This document shows positions 10,701 to 25,600 of a stretch of 64,000 bases of DNA, in pieces. Made by a program: the position numbers and the translations under genes. The stretch spans positions 4,591,501-4,655,500 of the forward strand of contig JAITYX010000004.1 of assembly GCA_021018815.1 (NCBI GenBank), written 5' to 3'. The notes under the pieces are model-generated. The model had not been told where the DNA came from. It did no database searches and saw only the letters and a list, made by a program, of their open reading frames with translations. How positions within the stretch are numbered: position 1 is the first letter of the stretch; every line of letters begins with the position of its first letter. The stretch is from Talinum fruticosum (lineage: Eukaryota > Streptophyta > Magnoliopsida > Caryophyllales > Talinaceae).

Positions 10701-13700
10701 CAGTAATAGGATAAAGAGCTAATCATTACCATCCCTCAACTCAGTTTTCTCTTTCCAATTGTAGATTATGAGAGGTAAGTATTTCTTCAATCTTTTCTTG
10801 TCAAAATAAGAGAACAAATATCACTAAAAGGAAAGTGAAACGGGGAGGCGTCTCAGCTTTGATTGTATTAATTTTTTTCCTGCCATGTTATAATGCATTC
10901 CTTGTAAAATTCACAAACCTCCCAAATTCATCTCCACATAAGAAAGCTTTTATCAAGAAGCATCAATTGCCTTTACCTTCAATGACAAGGATAACTTCCT
11001 CCATTCAGAGCGTTCTTCATCAGTTTTCTGCTTCAGGCTGGTTAGCACTTTTATCTTTGCATCTCTGACCTGATAAGACAGAATGATGTGAGTCACTGCT
11101 CTTATAGGAAAAGCACAGCAGTTTCATTCGGAAGAAAAAGTTATGTATCTGCCCCCTCGAGGCACATCATACTTGAGACAATATATTTAGACCAAACATA
11201 AACATTCTTGACACAAACTACCAAAATACTTAGACAAGAATCCAAAATCAGAGACCCACAGTTTTAACAAGTGACACTTCTCATGGTGAACAAATTCCTC
11301 TTGCCCCTAAAACTTTTTTCCAGAAGAGAAGGCACTGATTGGAATTGCATATTATGCAACATGAAAAGGCTACTTCTTTGGCTGAATTTCCAGGGTTATA
11401 TGACAAAAGCTCCATAATCTTATATAGCACTTGGATCTGATACCTTTAATGGGGCCATCAAAGATCTTAAACCCAAAGATGACAAATTTCCAGGGTTATA
11501 TTACAACAGCCGTTCAATGAATTCTACAAAAGATGATATCCCCTATGGCCCTTCAAAATGGAAGGTGAGGAGGATGTAGCTGAGCCAATCAAAGGGTCAA
11601 TATGCAGTTATTGACCGAGCCATGCTCAGTGGGGCAAGATGAAGAGATGCCTATTTAACCAAGAGGAAGACAATCATATTTGTCCATACGTAAAGTAAGG
11701 ACCATGACCCGCACCGACAAGGGTTCTAGGCATGGTTACCCATAAATGTCAATTTCATTAGGAGTATACTTATTAAAAAATTGAGAATTTATTTTTTTGG
11801 AATATATGCGCTGCCTATTTTTAGAAATTATTTTTTCGAAAACCGAATTAAATTTCAGTGATAAGAAAACAGAACTTAAGAATTTCTAAAACAAAACTAC
11901 AAGGCTCACTGGCCAAACAGTTCAAATGCCTGGCCAGAAGCCGAGCCCATCACCAGGAACTGGCACAGGTTCCATGGGGTAGGAACCGGTCTGGGTGGAG
12001 ACCACCGAGACTGCAGAAGCAGTATGGGTTAGAGAACCCTGGTTGGAATTCTGTTATGAAAATCTCATTTCTGCAAAAAACAGGGATGCATTAATAGATA
12101 AAAAGAAAATCAAAAAGGAGTTGCCAGTCAACGTGAAAAACTAACCAAAATATTTTTACTTTCAATTAAGCTTAAACCGAAAGGGATAAAATAAGCTCAA
12201 AATTGAAAAAAATTTCAAATGAATTTAATTGGTTTTTAAACCAATGTTCTAGTTGTCAGGGGGTGAAGGTACGGCGTAAGGAGGGTTGCTACTAACAGGG
12301 ATGCATTAATAGATAAAAAGAAAATCAAAAAGGAGTTTCTAGTCAACGTGAAAAACTAACCAAAATATTTTTACTTTCAATTGAGCTTAAACCGAAAGGG
12401 ATAAAATAAGCTCAAAATTGAAAAAATTTTCAAATGAATTTAATTGGTTTTTAAACCAATGTTCTAGTTGTCAGGGGGTGAAGGTACGGCGTAAGGAGGG
12501 TTGATACTAACACCGCTAGTTTGAAAAAAATAGCCTCACCAACTAGAATGAAAAGCTAAATGTTGTGTTAGAAAGATTCAAACACGCAACATATTATTGA
12601 CATAAAATAAGCATAAAGAAAGCAATAAATTTAAATAAAGCTACTATATAGTGCAGGGATGCTAATCAAATAAAATTACTTGGTTTCCAAACCAACCAAA
12701 ATAGAAATAAAAGTTAAACATGAAATTAAACGTTACAAGGTTGAATTAGGAGCCCTCAGATTGACCCATCTGTTGAACTCGAGACATAACAAAATTTTGG
12801 CAGAATAACGATAGGCTAATTTTTGAGAATGTAGGGAAATGGCAAGAATGAGAAAATGATTAGAGATTATAGAGTTCTTTTTAGAGAAATGAAAGTGTAC
12901 AGGGTATGGGATGAGGAAGTGCTTGAGTTGGAAAGGGTACACAGCATTGAAGTTAGTGAAGAGAGCTCAGGAGTGCCCTCTATTTATAGGCATAATTATG
13001 GCTAATTGAACCAAATAATAAAAAGATAACATAGTGGACAATAAGCAGAGAATCAGCACAAAATCCGAATTTCTGAAATTTGGTTTTGAATGGATCAAAT
13101 ACCCGTCCAAGTTGAGAAGATCTCACAAAGAGTGGGAGGAACCGACACTGGTTCCTTGCAGCGGGGGGAACAAATTAAGGCGAGCACAAAAGCCTAGGCG
13201 AAAGGAGGAAATCACACTGATTCATTCTTTTTTTCTATTTGTTTTTCATTATTCTCATTTATTTCCGCTGGGCCACAAGCGACAGGTTAGGATTAAATTT
13301 CATCATCAGACATTTTATAAAAAATAGACAATTTTTAGGTGTCTACACCACGTCAAGTGAACATGTACAGTCTGATGAGGATTTATTTGCATAAGGCCAC
13401 ATAAGAAGGCCGAATGGCTGATGCTATCTTTTAACACAACACCAATTCTCAATATGAGCCTTTCCCTTTTCCCTCAGTCATGGATTACTAGTAACGTAAT
13501 AAGCGACGGATTATTCAAGGAATTACTAAAAATCCTGCTCACTTCACTATTTATGAAATAATAGATATCTGAGCTGTCCAAAAGTAGAGGATCACTCGGT
13601 AGATACTAAGCTGGTTTTGTGGAGAGAATTTTCCCTGTCAAGGGATTGACTGTGCACAAAGAAATTTTAAGTACCAAATGCAAGATTCACAAGAGAAGTG

Positions 13701-16700
13701 GAACTTGTATAAAGGTAGATACATTACCTCTTCCTCTAACTGCTCAGCAACACTTTTGCTGGAAGATGAAGATGAAATCTTCCCTTTGTCTTCATCAGCC
13801 TGTGAGACATATGGCAATTAAAAACATGCAAGGCAACAGGAGTAGATGTAATTCAAAATTTATCCACTTTCCATTTCATATGAAATAAATGCTTTCTTTC
13901 ATACTAATGAATAATAAAAAGTTTAAGCTTAAACAGAGCTTCAAGCTTGGCAACCTTATTTGGAGGTACTATACAAGAAATCGGATAAGAGACAGGGCTC
14001 TTTTCAGGGCCTCCCTCCTTTGCAAAAGATAACTTCCCATATGAAATAGCCCCAACAAGCACTGATCCCTCGGGACAATTCTGCAGAAATAAAGCTATGA
14101 GTAGGTGATGTTTATTGTTTAATATGCTACAAAGTCATATTTACACCAAGATATGATACCCTCGGGAATCGGTCTTTGGTTGGTGGACCTACATAGAAAG
14201 CTTCCTTGGATCTGCAAACCAAATATGAAAATGGAACATGACTGCATGAATGTGCCACAAATATTGCCAGCGGAAAAGCAAATATTTATGACAAAACCAT
14301 ACCCTGGGATTAGAGTTGAAGATTTAAAGCTACCATTTCCTATCATATGACCATCGGGTTCAGAATAAAAGCTTAACCGGACAGCTTCCTGAATTTTTTA
14401 TACAAAAAATCACAAAAAAAAAAAAATCAAACACATAGATCATCACTACTTACAAAGGTATTAATATTTCAAATGAGATTGGTCAAACAGTTAAAAGCTA
14501 AAATCTCACTCAAAAATCTTATTTATTCAACAAGCTCACTGACATGGAGAAAGATTAAGAAATTTAAATGGTGCTACCTTGTCCTCCATACTCTTCTCAA
14601 TAAATGACACCAATGTTTTCATTTTCTCCAATAATTGTAAGTTATCATGCCTAAAACAGAATGAACACTGGCAGTCAGTCAGAAAGAAATAACATGGTCT
14701 AACAATTCTAGCCAGAAGCATGTAGCTTTCACCATGGAAAATAACCCTTTCATAAGGAACTAACAATAGAAAATGACTTACCTTAGATATAGTTGCAAAA
14801 TGAATTCACCCTTTGGGAGTCGTGTAGCTTTTGGATAGACATCACCCACAGAATACACACGCTGCAGTTGTAGACAAACAAAAAGAAGCTAAAACAAAAA
14901 TGTGGGACGACATTAAATCAGCCAAAGCATTTCATCAAGATCAGCGCACACGTCTCAGCCAAAGAATTGGGAGCACAAATTGCAGCCAATGTTCTAACTA
15001 CATAGGAAATAGACAGAATACTGCATCTCCTCTTCCATTAACCATCCCCATCTTCTGCCTCCTCGGTTTTCCGGCCATCCTAACCATCTTCTTTGCCATA
15101 TTTTTTATTTTTGTTCAGTAGTATTTTATCTTTCTAGTACTAGTCATTTCTTCAATTCTGAAAGTTGTTTTCTCTCTACAATTGTGAGAGTTTTATTTTA
15201 AGTTGGTGTTATTTGCTTTTGTGTAGTCTTTTCATTTGTTTTTCATAGGACGAATTCCAGTTGAAAGGTAAAGTGGCTCTTCAAAGAGATTGGAGACTTC
15301 AAATGCGGTCAATTATGTCAGAAAAAAATCCCCCTCAGAAAATGATACCACATCAACAATCTATGCCCAAGAAGATATTACAGAAGATGTGTGGATCTCT
15401 TCCCGAGATGCATTGTTAGACAGCAGTAGTGGGAAAACAAGCTATCGATGTATGTAAAAGTGGTTTTCTTGGGATGGAAACTGTATTTGCATTCGATATG
15501 GCTTCTAGATGCTGTATGGCTAATTATTTAACAAAATCTTCCCTTTTTCAAACACAAAAAAAGGAAGACAATAGACGGAATCAATAGTAACTAGAAGTCA
15601 GAAATCAAATTTCGAGCAAGCCTAATATGGTTTCAACGGATGAATATTGAAATTTCTGAAAGCTTGTGAGGTTTCAACAATTATTGAAGATTATGCCAAG
15701 TAGAAATTCCATAAGTTGTTGTCAAATATCAGCAAATGCCAAATGAAACAAGTAGATTTGCATGGTTTGTAAGATAAAAATCAAATAAATAATTAAAAGA
15801 AAGTGCCAAATGAAACATGTCTATACTTGATATTTAGAGAGAAATAAACAATGAACGAGAAATAGAATATTTTTTTCGATAATGAGAAACAGAATATTTA
15901 CCTTGTTGGAATCTGAGATCATGTAAAACTGAGACTCAAACTTCGTGTCATATACACGATTGTTAAGTAAAGGGATATAGGGCTTTATCTCAGCTCCATC
16001 CTCTAGCTTAAACTTGTAACTGTGGGAAAAGAAACATAAATAATTGATACACAAAATCCAGGAAGCACAAGGTTAAATGTCATAAACTGATCAAAGACCC
16101 ACGTTAACGTCAAAGCCAATATTTGCTTGCCCGATGGTAATTTGTCCCGATTTGTTGGGAGAGTTCGAAGTTTTGTATCAACTGGTCTCAGTGGAATTCT
16201 AACCTGGAAATTGCAACAGAAAGCTGCATTTAACATCAAACAAAGGTGCATAATAGGGAACAATGGAACAAGGACAAGTCGCTATCTTTTTTAACAGGCA
16301 ACTTTTACCTTCTTAAGTATTGCTGAAGGATCTAGCTTCTCAGATGATATAAGGCCTCCAACACATATTCGTACAGGAGCCTCACTTCCATCAAGCACTA
16401 TTTCCTCATTGTTGATACTAATACCATGGAATTCCATCTGAACATTTACCCCAAAAAAAAAAATGACATGCATTTTTGCAGTGAATAAACAGAATAATTG
16501 TTGATGATGTCAATGATCTGCCATGCTCAGTACAGTGTAAACTGCTGACTAGAGTGCAAATAATTACGACAATTGACGCCAATTAACTGGAAAGATTTGG
16601 AAAATTATTGATGGATGCGAATCCATCTTTCCGACATTAGGAACCACAATGTGAAACCCAAATGAGTGTTAAAATTGCCGATGGCCAAGAAAGATATGAA

Positions 16701-19613
16701 ATACACAATCTAAACAATCGGAAGAATAGATATACCTCAAAATCCACCATTGTTGTTTCACGACTTCCCACACCACTAGACCAAAACTGAGCTACAGCTA
16801 ATTCAATTGTCCGCCCACCTTCTACTGGAAAGAAGAAGGTTTGTGCTGACGGAGATGAGAACGTCACCACTTTTTCTGTTTTAATAGGCCTTTTTAAGGG
16901 AGAAAGCTGCGGGAAAATTGAAACGGATGTTAGAAGACAAGTTCATTACCTGGATACCGAAAGTCTGAATTAGGAACCAGTTTCCCAAACCTGTAAACCA
17001 TCGATGAAAAATCTACGACTTGTATCAAAGCCTGATGTTCGCATGGTTGCCTGAATCCAAGTAGCACCAAGAGGTACCTCAATATATCTCCGTTCTATAT
17101 GGCCTAAAGAAACCAAAGAAAATTGTAGAAGATTTAAACGAATACAAACATCAAACAAAAGGATCTATATACTAGCGGTGAGAGTGAACTCAATATTGAA
17201 ATTGTTCTTTTGGAAAATCCTCATAAGGAGGATAATGATATAAAATAAAAGGCTTCATGTTGTTTGGTAGATCAAATGCAGTTATAATTACTCCCCATAC
17301 CCAATTATCTTTCAATTCATGCAAATATAATACAATAAGCGTTAAATCATATTGCCTATTACTGAACGGTTGAATCATTTCAACCCACAAAAGGTCCAAA
17401 TTGGTAAATGAAAATGGAAATTGCACACCATAGTGGGGCTAGCAAAATAGACGTTTTTGACAATACAAATGCAACAAACACATACTAAGAAAACTTGTAT
17501 TAAGCTGTCCAATTGCCAATGTGAATAAGGATGCTATACCAAAAACATTTGCTTTAGTCTCAAATAGACAAGTCACTTTCATCACGGTGATTTTTTATCA
17601 ACACTTCATCACACTGATGGTAGAACATAAATCATAATAACAATAATTATTTGCATAGTTCTAAGCTGAAGAAAAGAGTTTTTTTTCCTATTTCAAAGGT
17701 TGATGAAAAGAGAATATCAACAAATCACATATTATGGAGGGGGAAAAATCCTTTTAAAAATATGAACAAAAAGAAAGGCAAAGAAATGCACCTGGACAAA
17801 ATTGCATGCCAGAGAACAAAATCATAGGAGGACAACTTTTCACAGCCATGGGCTTTGTAATGATTACTGGAACTCTAAAAAGAGGACCACGCCATGGTGC
17901 TTTGCTATCTATCCCATAGAGTTCATAATAGTGTAGACCATGTTCAAGATTTGTTGGATCAACAATGACACTGCAGAAATGAATAAGAAAAGTAAAAACT
18001 ACCATAAGGCCTCATATTCCACAACTATTTCAGATTTGTGAGTTGCAACGTAAGTTCAAAAGACAAAGGGTAAATTATGTGATAAAAAGACAATGTTGTC
18101 CTTGAACATGCATATTTTTAAAAAGGACATGCAAATCTAAAGTAAGGCCATACATGTCGAAATAGTTCGTTTGCAACAATTCCACAATCGTATTCAATTG
18201 CATATAATTCAATAAGTTGAATGCATATATTTTGGGAATATGGGGCCTCATAATCGTTTTCCTATAAGAAAATGTTAGCAACTGGACAGCAATTAAATAT
18301 TGTCAGGCCTCAAATAACTACCAACAGAATAAAGCAAAAAACAAGTTCACAACTCTTTTACCTGACAAAGCAAAAACAGTTTACTAGCTACGTACTAACA
18401 TGGATCACTAAGTTGAAATAATGAAGCAAATAACTTTCACATTCTGGGTAACAGGGAACATGCACTGTATAATGTTCATTCCACAGTGGGAGGGGGAGAA
18501 TTGACAGAAGAGACTCCCATTGAAAGTTTGAAACACAGGGACCTACTGTATATTCAGAGACTCGTACAGAGCCAGCAGCCCGGAACTCTCTCAAAATTAC
18601 CAGACTTACTATGTTTCCCGCCCTATCATTCTACTGCTGGCTCTTCCACCCAAGAAAAAGAGCAGAATTCTCAATCGATGACTTGAAAAGATGACCGAGC
18701 ATCTACGATTCTGCATCAAGTAGGCCTTGCAATAGCATATTCCGAGCCTCAATTTTTGGGAACATAGCATTGTCCCTTTCAATAGTTAATGTCATCTCGA
18801 AAGTTTAAACTAACCAACAGTTGATCCTGGATAAACACAATCAGAAAGCACAGATGCTCAACTAAGATGGAGTGGAATTTGACCCAGTCCAATGATATAC
18901 ATAAACGATCACTAGGAGGACATAGGACTTAGGAGTTAGGGCTCCATTCTCAAGCAAGATTCTGCTATTTCATTTGTTCTTTATCAGATCAACATAGTCA
19001 AATTCTTCTGAGAAGCACACATAAAATAAAACCATGATCAATTCAGAAATAGAAGAAGATTTAAATAAAACTGAACATAAAAGAAAAGAGAGGAACAAAG
19101 ATGATAGTCACTAACTTGAAACTTCGCCCATTGTGAGTTAGGAGGAGATACTCAGGAGCCTTCACAACTGCCTTGCTGGTAGAGTGCAACTCAATACACT
19201 CCTCAAAAGGAACCAACTCGTCTAAGTTGCTAGCATCCTCGTGGAATTTTGGTGCAACTTCCACTGTCCACTACATTTATTTATTTTAAAAATAGTTTAG
19301 ATTCTGAAGGAAATAGCACATGAAACTCATATATGACCTTGAAAAAGGTCTTCATATGCTAGAAGAGCGGGAGCAGCATCTACTATAGTTGGTTATGGAT
19401 TCTCCTTCCTAAGTCGAGAATCTGGTTTATCAAGAAGCAGGTGGATTGCAACTCTGAATATACAGAATCTTCTTCGGCTCATGTACCTTTTGGAAGAATA
19501 GGAGATTTCACTAATAATTTATGGGAAACACCTCTTCTTCCTTTTTTTTTTTTGGGGGGGTCAGGTTTAAGAAATAGATAGGAGAGTACACGCATGTAAC
19601 TGCGTTTGCGCAC

Positions 19614-19659
<46 letters not shown>

Positions 19660-22600
19660 AAGTCACATTTAAAAAGTATTAAATATTGTACAGGTGGAGT
19701 AAACAGCACTTATATTAAGTGAAGAAACCAGTGAAAGCACACTAAATAAACAAGTATGCAAAGAAACATAGACTTAAGAAAGGGGCACCAGAAGCCCTCT
19801 ATTCATGACAAACTCAGTCTGTGGTTCTCACCTCAGCAGACTGTTGGCAAGAACTAGCCTCCCTTAAGTAGATACCCCGAAACTTAGGTGCTGCAAGCAA
19901 TAACTGTAGTGCGTAAGAACAGGTATTTTGAAATACCAGAACAGTGAACATTACAAGATCATTATAACTTTATGAAGCCATGTGCAATCTATGAGAGGCA
20001 AACTTAGATTTATTTTTCCAACAGACTAAAGCAGGAAAGGCTGTACCATTATAACAATTTCGTAGTACATATGTAGATGACACATAGTGATAGCCAGATG
20101 ACTACATATGCATTTGAATTTACATCATATGAATCACAAATTCAAAAGGCTGACAATGTATACTTCAGGAGAATCCATTCAGTGATTCGACCCCCCCAAA
20201 ACAAAAAAAAAAGCCAATGGCAAGTCTAAAAGGTCCCAGAATCTTTGGACACTGATGCTCACAGAAAGGAAAAAGCTCCTTGGGCTCACACAAATTGATT
20301 TATACTAATTGGTTAATTATGTAGCACTCTGGCGCTTAATGATATTCAGAAAAGAATCCATCTCATGGGGTTCAGAATGCAGGATTTGTCAATTTGAACA
20401 GAAACCACTTGGAACTCACGTAGGCCATACCCAGTCAGTCATATTTAGGATGATTGCTGTAAGTCTCTCATCCAATCTCATAAAAAACTAAAAAAAGCCT
20501 CAAAGCAATCGCAAGCAAGGAAGAAAAATAAGTAGAATACTTAGCTTTACCAAAAGAGATAGAAACATGCAGTCACACCCCCTAATCCTGGAGACACTAC
20601 ATCCACCGACCATCAATTTTCTCTCTGCTTATCTGGGGTAAGGCTGTGTATATCCAGATGTCTCAGACTTTCTTTGGTGGGATCCAGGCTAGATGGTGGT
20701 AGCAGTGGTGTGTTCTAGATTCCATACATCCACAGAGCATCAGTTGTCAACAACTACATGAACAAATGCCAAAGCTTACATGCACAAGTGATCAGTTGTC
20801 AACGACTACATGAACAAATGGCAAAGCTTACATGCACAAGTGATAGGACCAAATATAAGAGGGAGGAGCTTGAGTGTGGTCTATAGGCACGTTTCATGAT
20901 TTTAATCCCAAATTTCAGAAAAGAAAAAGGACATCGACATGCGAAGGCTCTGAGCTTAAGATGAATGTCCGCTACAAAACCCAACATATGTGTGAGGGGA
21001 GAAATCAAATCACGTTTTAAACAGCAGCATCTCATTTGGGTGTTATCGTACGTATTTATCCCCCTTGAAAAGGCACATGATAAATCCAGCTATCTAACAC
21101 GAAAAGTATATCCCGTTATGTGATACATACATTAATCATTAAAGTTAACAGGAATAATTAACCAGCAATCTTGAGACACCATTGAAAATAGGAAGAAATA
21201 GCAAGCCTTACATGTCTTTCCGGACAGATTGACTTGTATTTTGTACCAAACTGAGGGGATACCATGTGATTGTCTGATGTAGTCCAATGCCCTGAATATC
21301 AGCGCATGATAAGTACACGAAATAAAAGCTTAACACAGCATAAACATAAATGCAAGTTGTATCTGAAAATATTAACCTGTCAACTTGTATAAGCCCCATG
21401 CCGGTGGTCAGTCGGTCCTCTGGCAAACTACCTATAGGACAGCATGTATTTTCAAGAGCCCTCCTTACAGTGTATGGACTGACATGAATACCTTCAGCCT
21501 GAAGGAAACAGGTAGTCAGCAGTAAAAATGTGCAGCAGACAATAGCCGCATAAAAAGACAAGAGTGAGACTTTAGTAAGCTCACCGATGCATTCAAAACA
21601 TTAAAAAAATTGAAAATTAAAAAACAAAACCTTCATTGCACTAACGAGCAATGCAACTCCTCCACAAGCAGATGGCGATGACATTGAGGTGCCATTCATA
21701 AGCATTCGACGTTGAAGAGTCCATGTTGGAACAGGAGCGACAGCCCCACCAGGAGCACTTACAGAGACACCAAGGTCCCCGTCAGCAGTTGGTCCTCGAC
21801 TAGACCTGCACACCACCTCACCATGGCCATGAATGGGAAAATAATCCAACCAAACACACAGGCCTTATACTCATACTGTACATTCCAAATCAAAGAAATA
21901 TTACAGGTAATGGCAACCTAAGAAACAAAAAAACAAAAAAGAAAGAAATTTTGAACCATACCATGTGTATTCAAGACCCTCACTTGGTGGTTCAACAACA
22001 CAATGAGCTCCAGCAGCCATTGCAGGAGAAACATACGCACCAATTCCAATAATGCTTGAAGTGGTGCCACCTGGTGCTCCTACAGTGGTTAATGCTGGCC
22101 CCGCATTGCCAGCACTACTTATAAATATTAAACGATGCTTATTTACAACCTAGGTTTGCAAACAAAAGCATTAAATGTTTATTAGAAGAGCAACAGTCAA
22201 ATGAAAGTAAACTTATGGTGATCCAAGTTATTGAGAATGAATTACACTGGAAGTAATGACACCATTGCATCCAGCAGAAACAGAAGACCCACAATAATTA
22301 CCTCATTGACCAGTTCAACAAATCGACCATAATCTGGTAACAAAGAAGGTTCACCATAACTCATGTTGATAAGATCACATTTGTGCTGCAAGGAACGAGA
22401 AAGCCGTAGTTATATAACATCATCTAGCTCAAAAACAGAACCCTCTTATAATATCAAATGATTAAAAAAAAACAAGAAAGATCAGGACTACTCGAGGATC
22501 CAAATCCAGAGACCAGCAATAAAGCAACCCAGGTTCCAAACACAAAGGGGAAGTAGGAAACGAAAAATAGTTTCTACCTCAATTTCTCCTCCAGCACCCA

Positions 22601-25600
22601 AGCACAACCCAACTAAAAAACGACTCTAGGTTTCCCTTGTGATTCTCTATTCCCACTTTGCCCTTCTCTTGTTTCTAGGTGCCTAATTATCCTTTTCTAT
22701 TCTAATTTATTTTAAATTTATTTTAAAATTATTCCGTTAATTTCAAGAATTTTTTTGTGGGCAGCTTGGAGACAGCCACTGCTTGTCAGGAGTAAGGTCA
22801 CTTACATCAAGAATCACCTAAAACTTCACTTCAGTTAGGACCACATTGGGACTGTTGCAATCATTGTTGAAAGAGGAATAACCCCTTCCGCTGACCCACC
22901 AAAAAACACGCTACTACTTTAAAGACTTCTAAGCCCATCCATCCATCAAAAAGAAAAGCACAAGAAGAAACTATGATGCAATCTAACTCCTTTTCATTTC
23001 AGTATAACTCCAAGCAAAAAATATTATAAATCCAACCTTCATAAAAGCCCACCTCAACAGCAGCAATCAGTGCTCGTGTCAAGCCTGTTCCTGTTTCCAT
23101 GGAACCTAAACGAGTGTCACCAATCTTACAGGATATAATCTGTGCTCCAGGTGCAATGCCATTCAATAAGGGCTCCTATTAAGCAGTTGCATTCGCCATT
23201 GCAATTAGATGGTGAAGTACAAGCGAAATTGATCTCTTAATAGCAGAAAGGAAAACAACCTCAGGGTGGAAAGCCGTGGCAATCCCCGCAACATGAGTTC
23301 CATGAGGAGAGCAGTCAGTCACAATGCTTAAGATGTTACCTTCCTCATATACATTAGTCACAAATGAGCAAGCATCTAGTTTGCTGAATATACCAAACTT
23401 TCTTTCGATCCTGTGACAATTATGGCATATACAGCTAAGATATGAGCTACAGGAATTAAGAACTTTAATTAAAACTGCCTTGTGAAAAGCAATAGAGAAA
23501 CCTATAATTTGTGAGTGGAATAAAATCTGCAAGTTTCCCTTTGCCTGGTTCATCCTCAAGACTTTGAGTGTCCAGCGCAACCCTCCATACTTCTCCATCA
23601 TGCCAAACAACAGCATCAATAACTGGTCCTTTGTCCTCATAGTTCTAAACATATACAATGGCAGATCAACAAACAAATACCACAAACTGAAGCAGCGAAA
23701 GGAGAATAAGAAGACTAAAACTTACATCAGCTTGCTTTTGTAGAAAATCTATCCTGCTCTGGAGGTCTTCACGCAGCTTTTTAAATGCACATCTTCTACC
23801 TTAGGGTGTCTCTGTTATAAAAGCTTATGAATGGCTAATTGGTTGCAGCCTCCAAAACCTCCTCCCCCAACCAAAAAAAAAAAGAGAAAAAGAAAAGAAA
23901 AAAGGGAACAGGAGAAAAACAGCAAAGAATGTATAGGTGCAGACTTACAAGGGGAGGGAACAGAGAAACAGGTAGGAGAAGAGAAGAAAGAAAAAATGTA
24001 CTCAAGCATCTTCAGGAAATATGTAACTTGTAAATATATTGTAAGATCAGCACAACTTATAAACCCAAAGCAGTTTTTCAAATAATCACCTCACATCAGA
24101 CTTGAAAAATTTTTAGGAAGGTTCTTAATTACAATAATTTAGCCTTCAGTCACTTGTTCACATACGGGATAAATCATTTATGATCATCAATATGATTAAA
24201 TATTTTATTTCATATTTTGGGGAGTGCAGTGGGGCCAATAATTCTTCAGCCTTATGAAGATAAAAAGAAAAACCAACAGGTCCAAAGAAGAATAGCTAGA
24301 AGTTCCAATTTATTAAATTTAAACAGAATAACCTGGTCAAAGTCATGGAGCTTCTTTACAGCCTCAGCAATTGCTTCCTGGTTCTTTTCATCCCATTTCT
24401 TCCTTCGTTCTTTCTATCCACAGGAGAGCACATTATACCAACCACTTAATAAAAAGGAATGAAGCAAATAATGAAGGCACAATATCCAGCCGAGAGAGAG
24501 ACCCTTTGCTTACCTTCACACGAGATGTCAGATCATCAGTAAATAGCTCATAAACCAATTTATAACCAACGTGCCATTCTCCAGATGGATTCTTCCATGA
24601 AGAATTTATGATCAATGATGCTCCTAATGTTTTAAAGACACAATTGAAGGAAAACAGATATACAGCAGTATGAGAAAATGACTTGTTGAATCTAAAGTGG
24701 TCTCCGCTAAGCAATCATGCACCCTGGGACAGGTAGGGACTTATCAGAATAGATTGGTAGTATAAAACTAATTTGTTAACCAAAAATTTACACACAAAAT
24801 TGTAACATAATTAAGTTTAGTGGCTTGATAGTTGATACTCATTCAAAGGCTACTATTCACACACATAGCACAATTAAAAGTGATCACAGAGAGCAAGTGC
24901 AGGATTACAATAAAAAGAATTGGCAATTTTAAAGGTGCAACAAGATCAAATGATTACTAATCCTGAGATATACTTATCAAAAACATATAAGGAATAATCA
25001 CGATGACTTTGCTGTTAGCATAAATAATAATATTATATTACTAAGAACCAGCATCATCTAGGCATTATAATAAGTTAGAGAACCATACTCCAGAAACAGG
25101 AAAGCAAGCTCTCTATGAATCAAAACAATCTAGCAAAGCGACTTTCAGGCAACTCCCTAGAAAAAGAAGACTTACTGTTCCCATGAGAAATTAGAGACTT
25201 ATGCTCCATGAGTCAGTAATGGCCAACAAGAATAACTTTGAGCTAATTCTTTCTTGATTTAAAAACTTAAAAGTCCGGGCAATAATGGGAAAACAACAAT
25301 CAAATTTGGGCTAATTCTCACATCCAACGAAACCACACTGCAACCTCTTTAGCAACCAAAGAAAACTACACACACATAGTTTATAGGAGCTCAATCACCC
25401 AGTCAAATTAAAAGAATCTGAACATAAACACAAAGGGGTTGAAAGACAGTACAGACTCTTTTATCCTGATATCACTAATAATTGAATGTTCAGAGTGATA
25501 TAAACCTAAGGAGTCAAGTTTGCTCACTTTTACAGTTACTGTTTTCAAGTCTCATATACCCATTACCAACCTGAAGCTCCACAAACAGTGCCATCAACAT

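Larger units (their letters stand above)
11850..13347 (-). mobile_element. LTR-retrotransposon fragment / solo-LTR-like insertion
   Basis: Read on the minus strand the element opens at 13347 with TGTAGACACC, a typical plant LTR start. About 360 bases on is a TATAAATA box (12988-12981), followed by a leader-like stretch, as in U3-R-U5. Short GGTTCC-type repeats occur at both ends of the piece (about 11965-11990 and 13140-13160). No gag or pol reading frame is present. The inner (left) border is uncertain, and no matching 5-bp target duplication to CCACG (13348-13352) was found on the left. Confidence 0.55.
10977..13728 (-). other. TPP2 intron 28 region (largest intron, 2.66 kb)
   Basis: Exon 28 ends at 13728 and exon 29 starts at 11069. 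Most other TPP2 introns are far shorter. The extra length is largely the LTR-retrotransposon piece and tandem duplication listed below, so insertion probably lengthened an ordinary intron. Confidence 0.75.
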
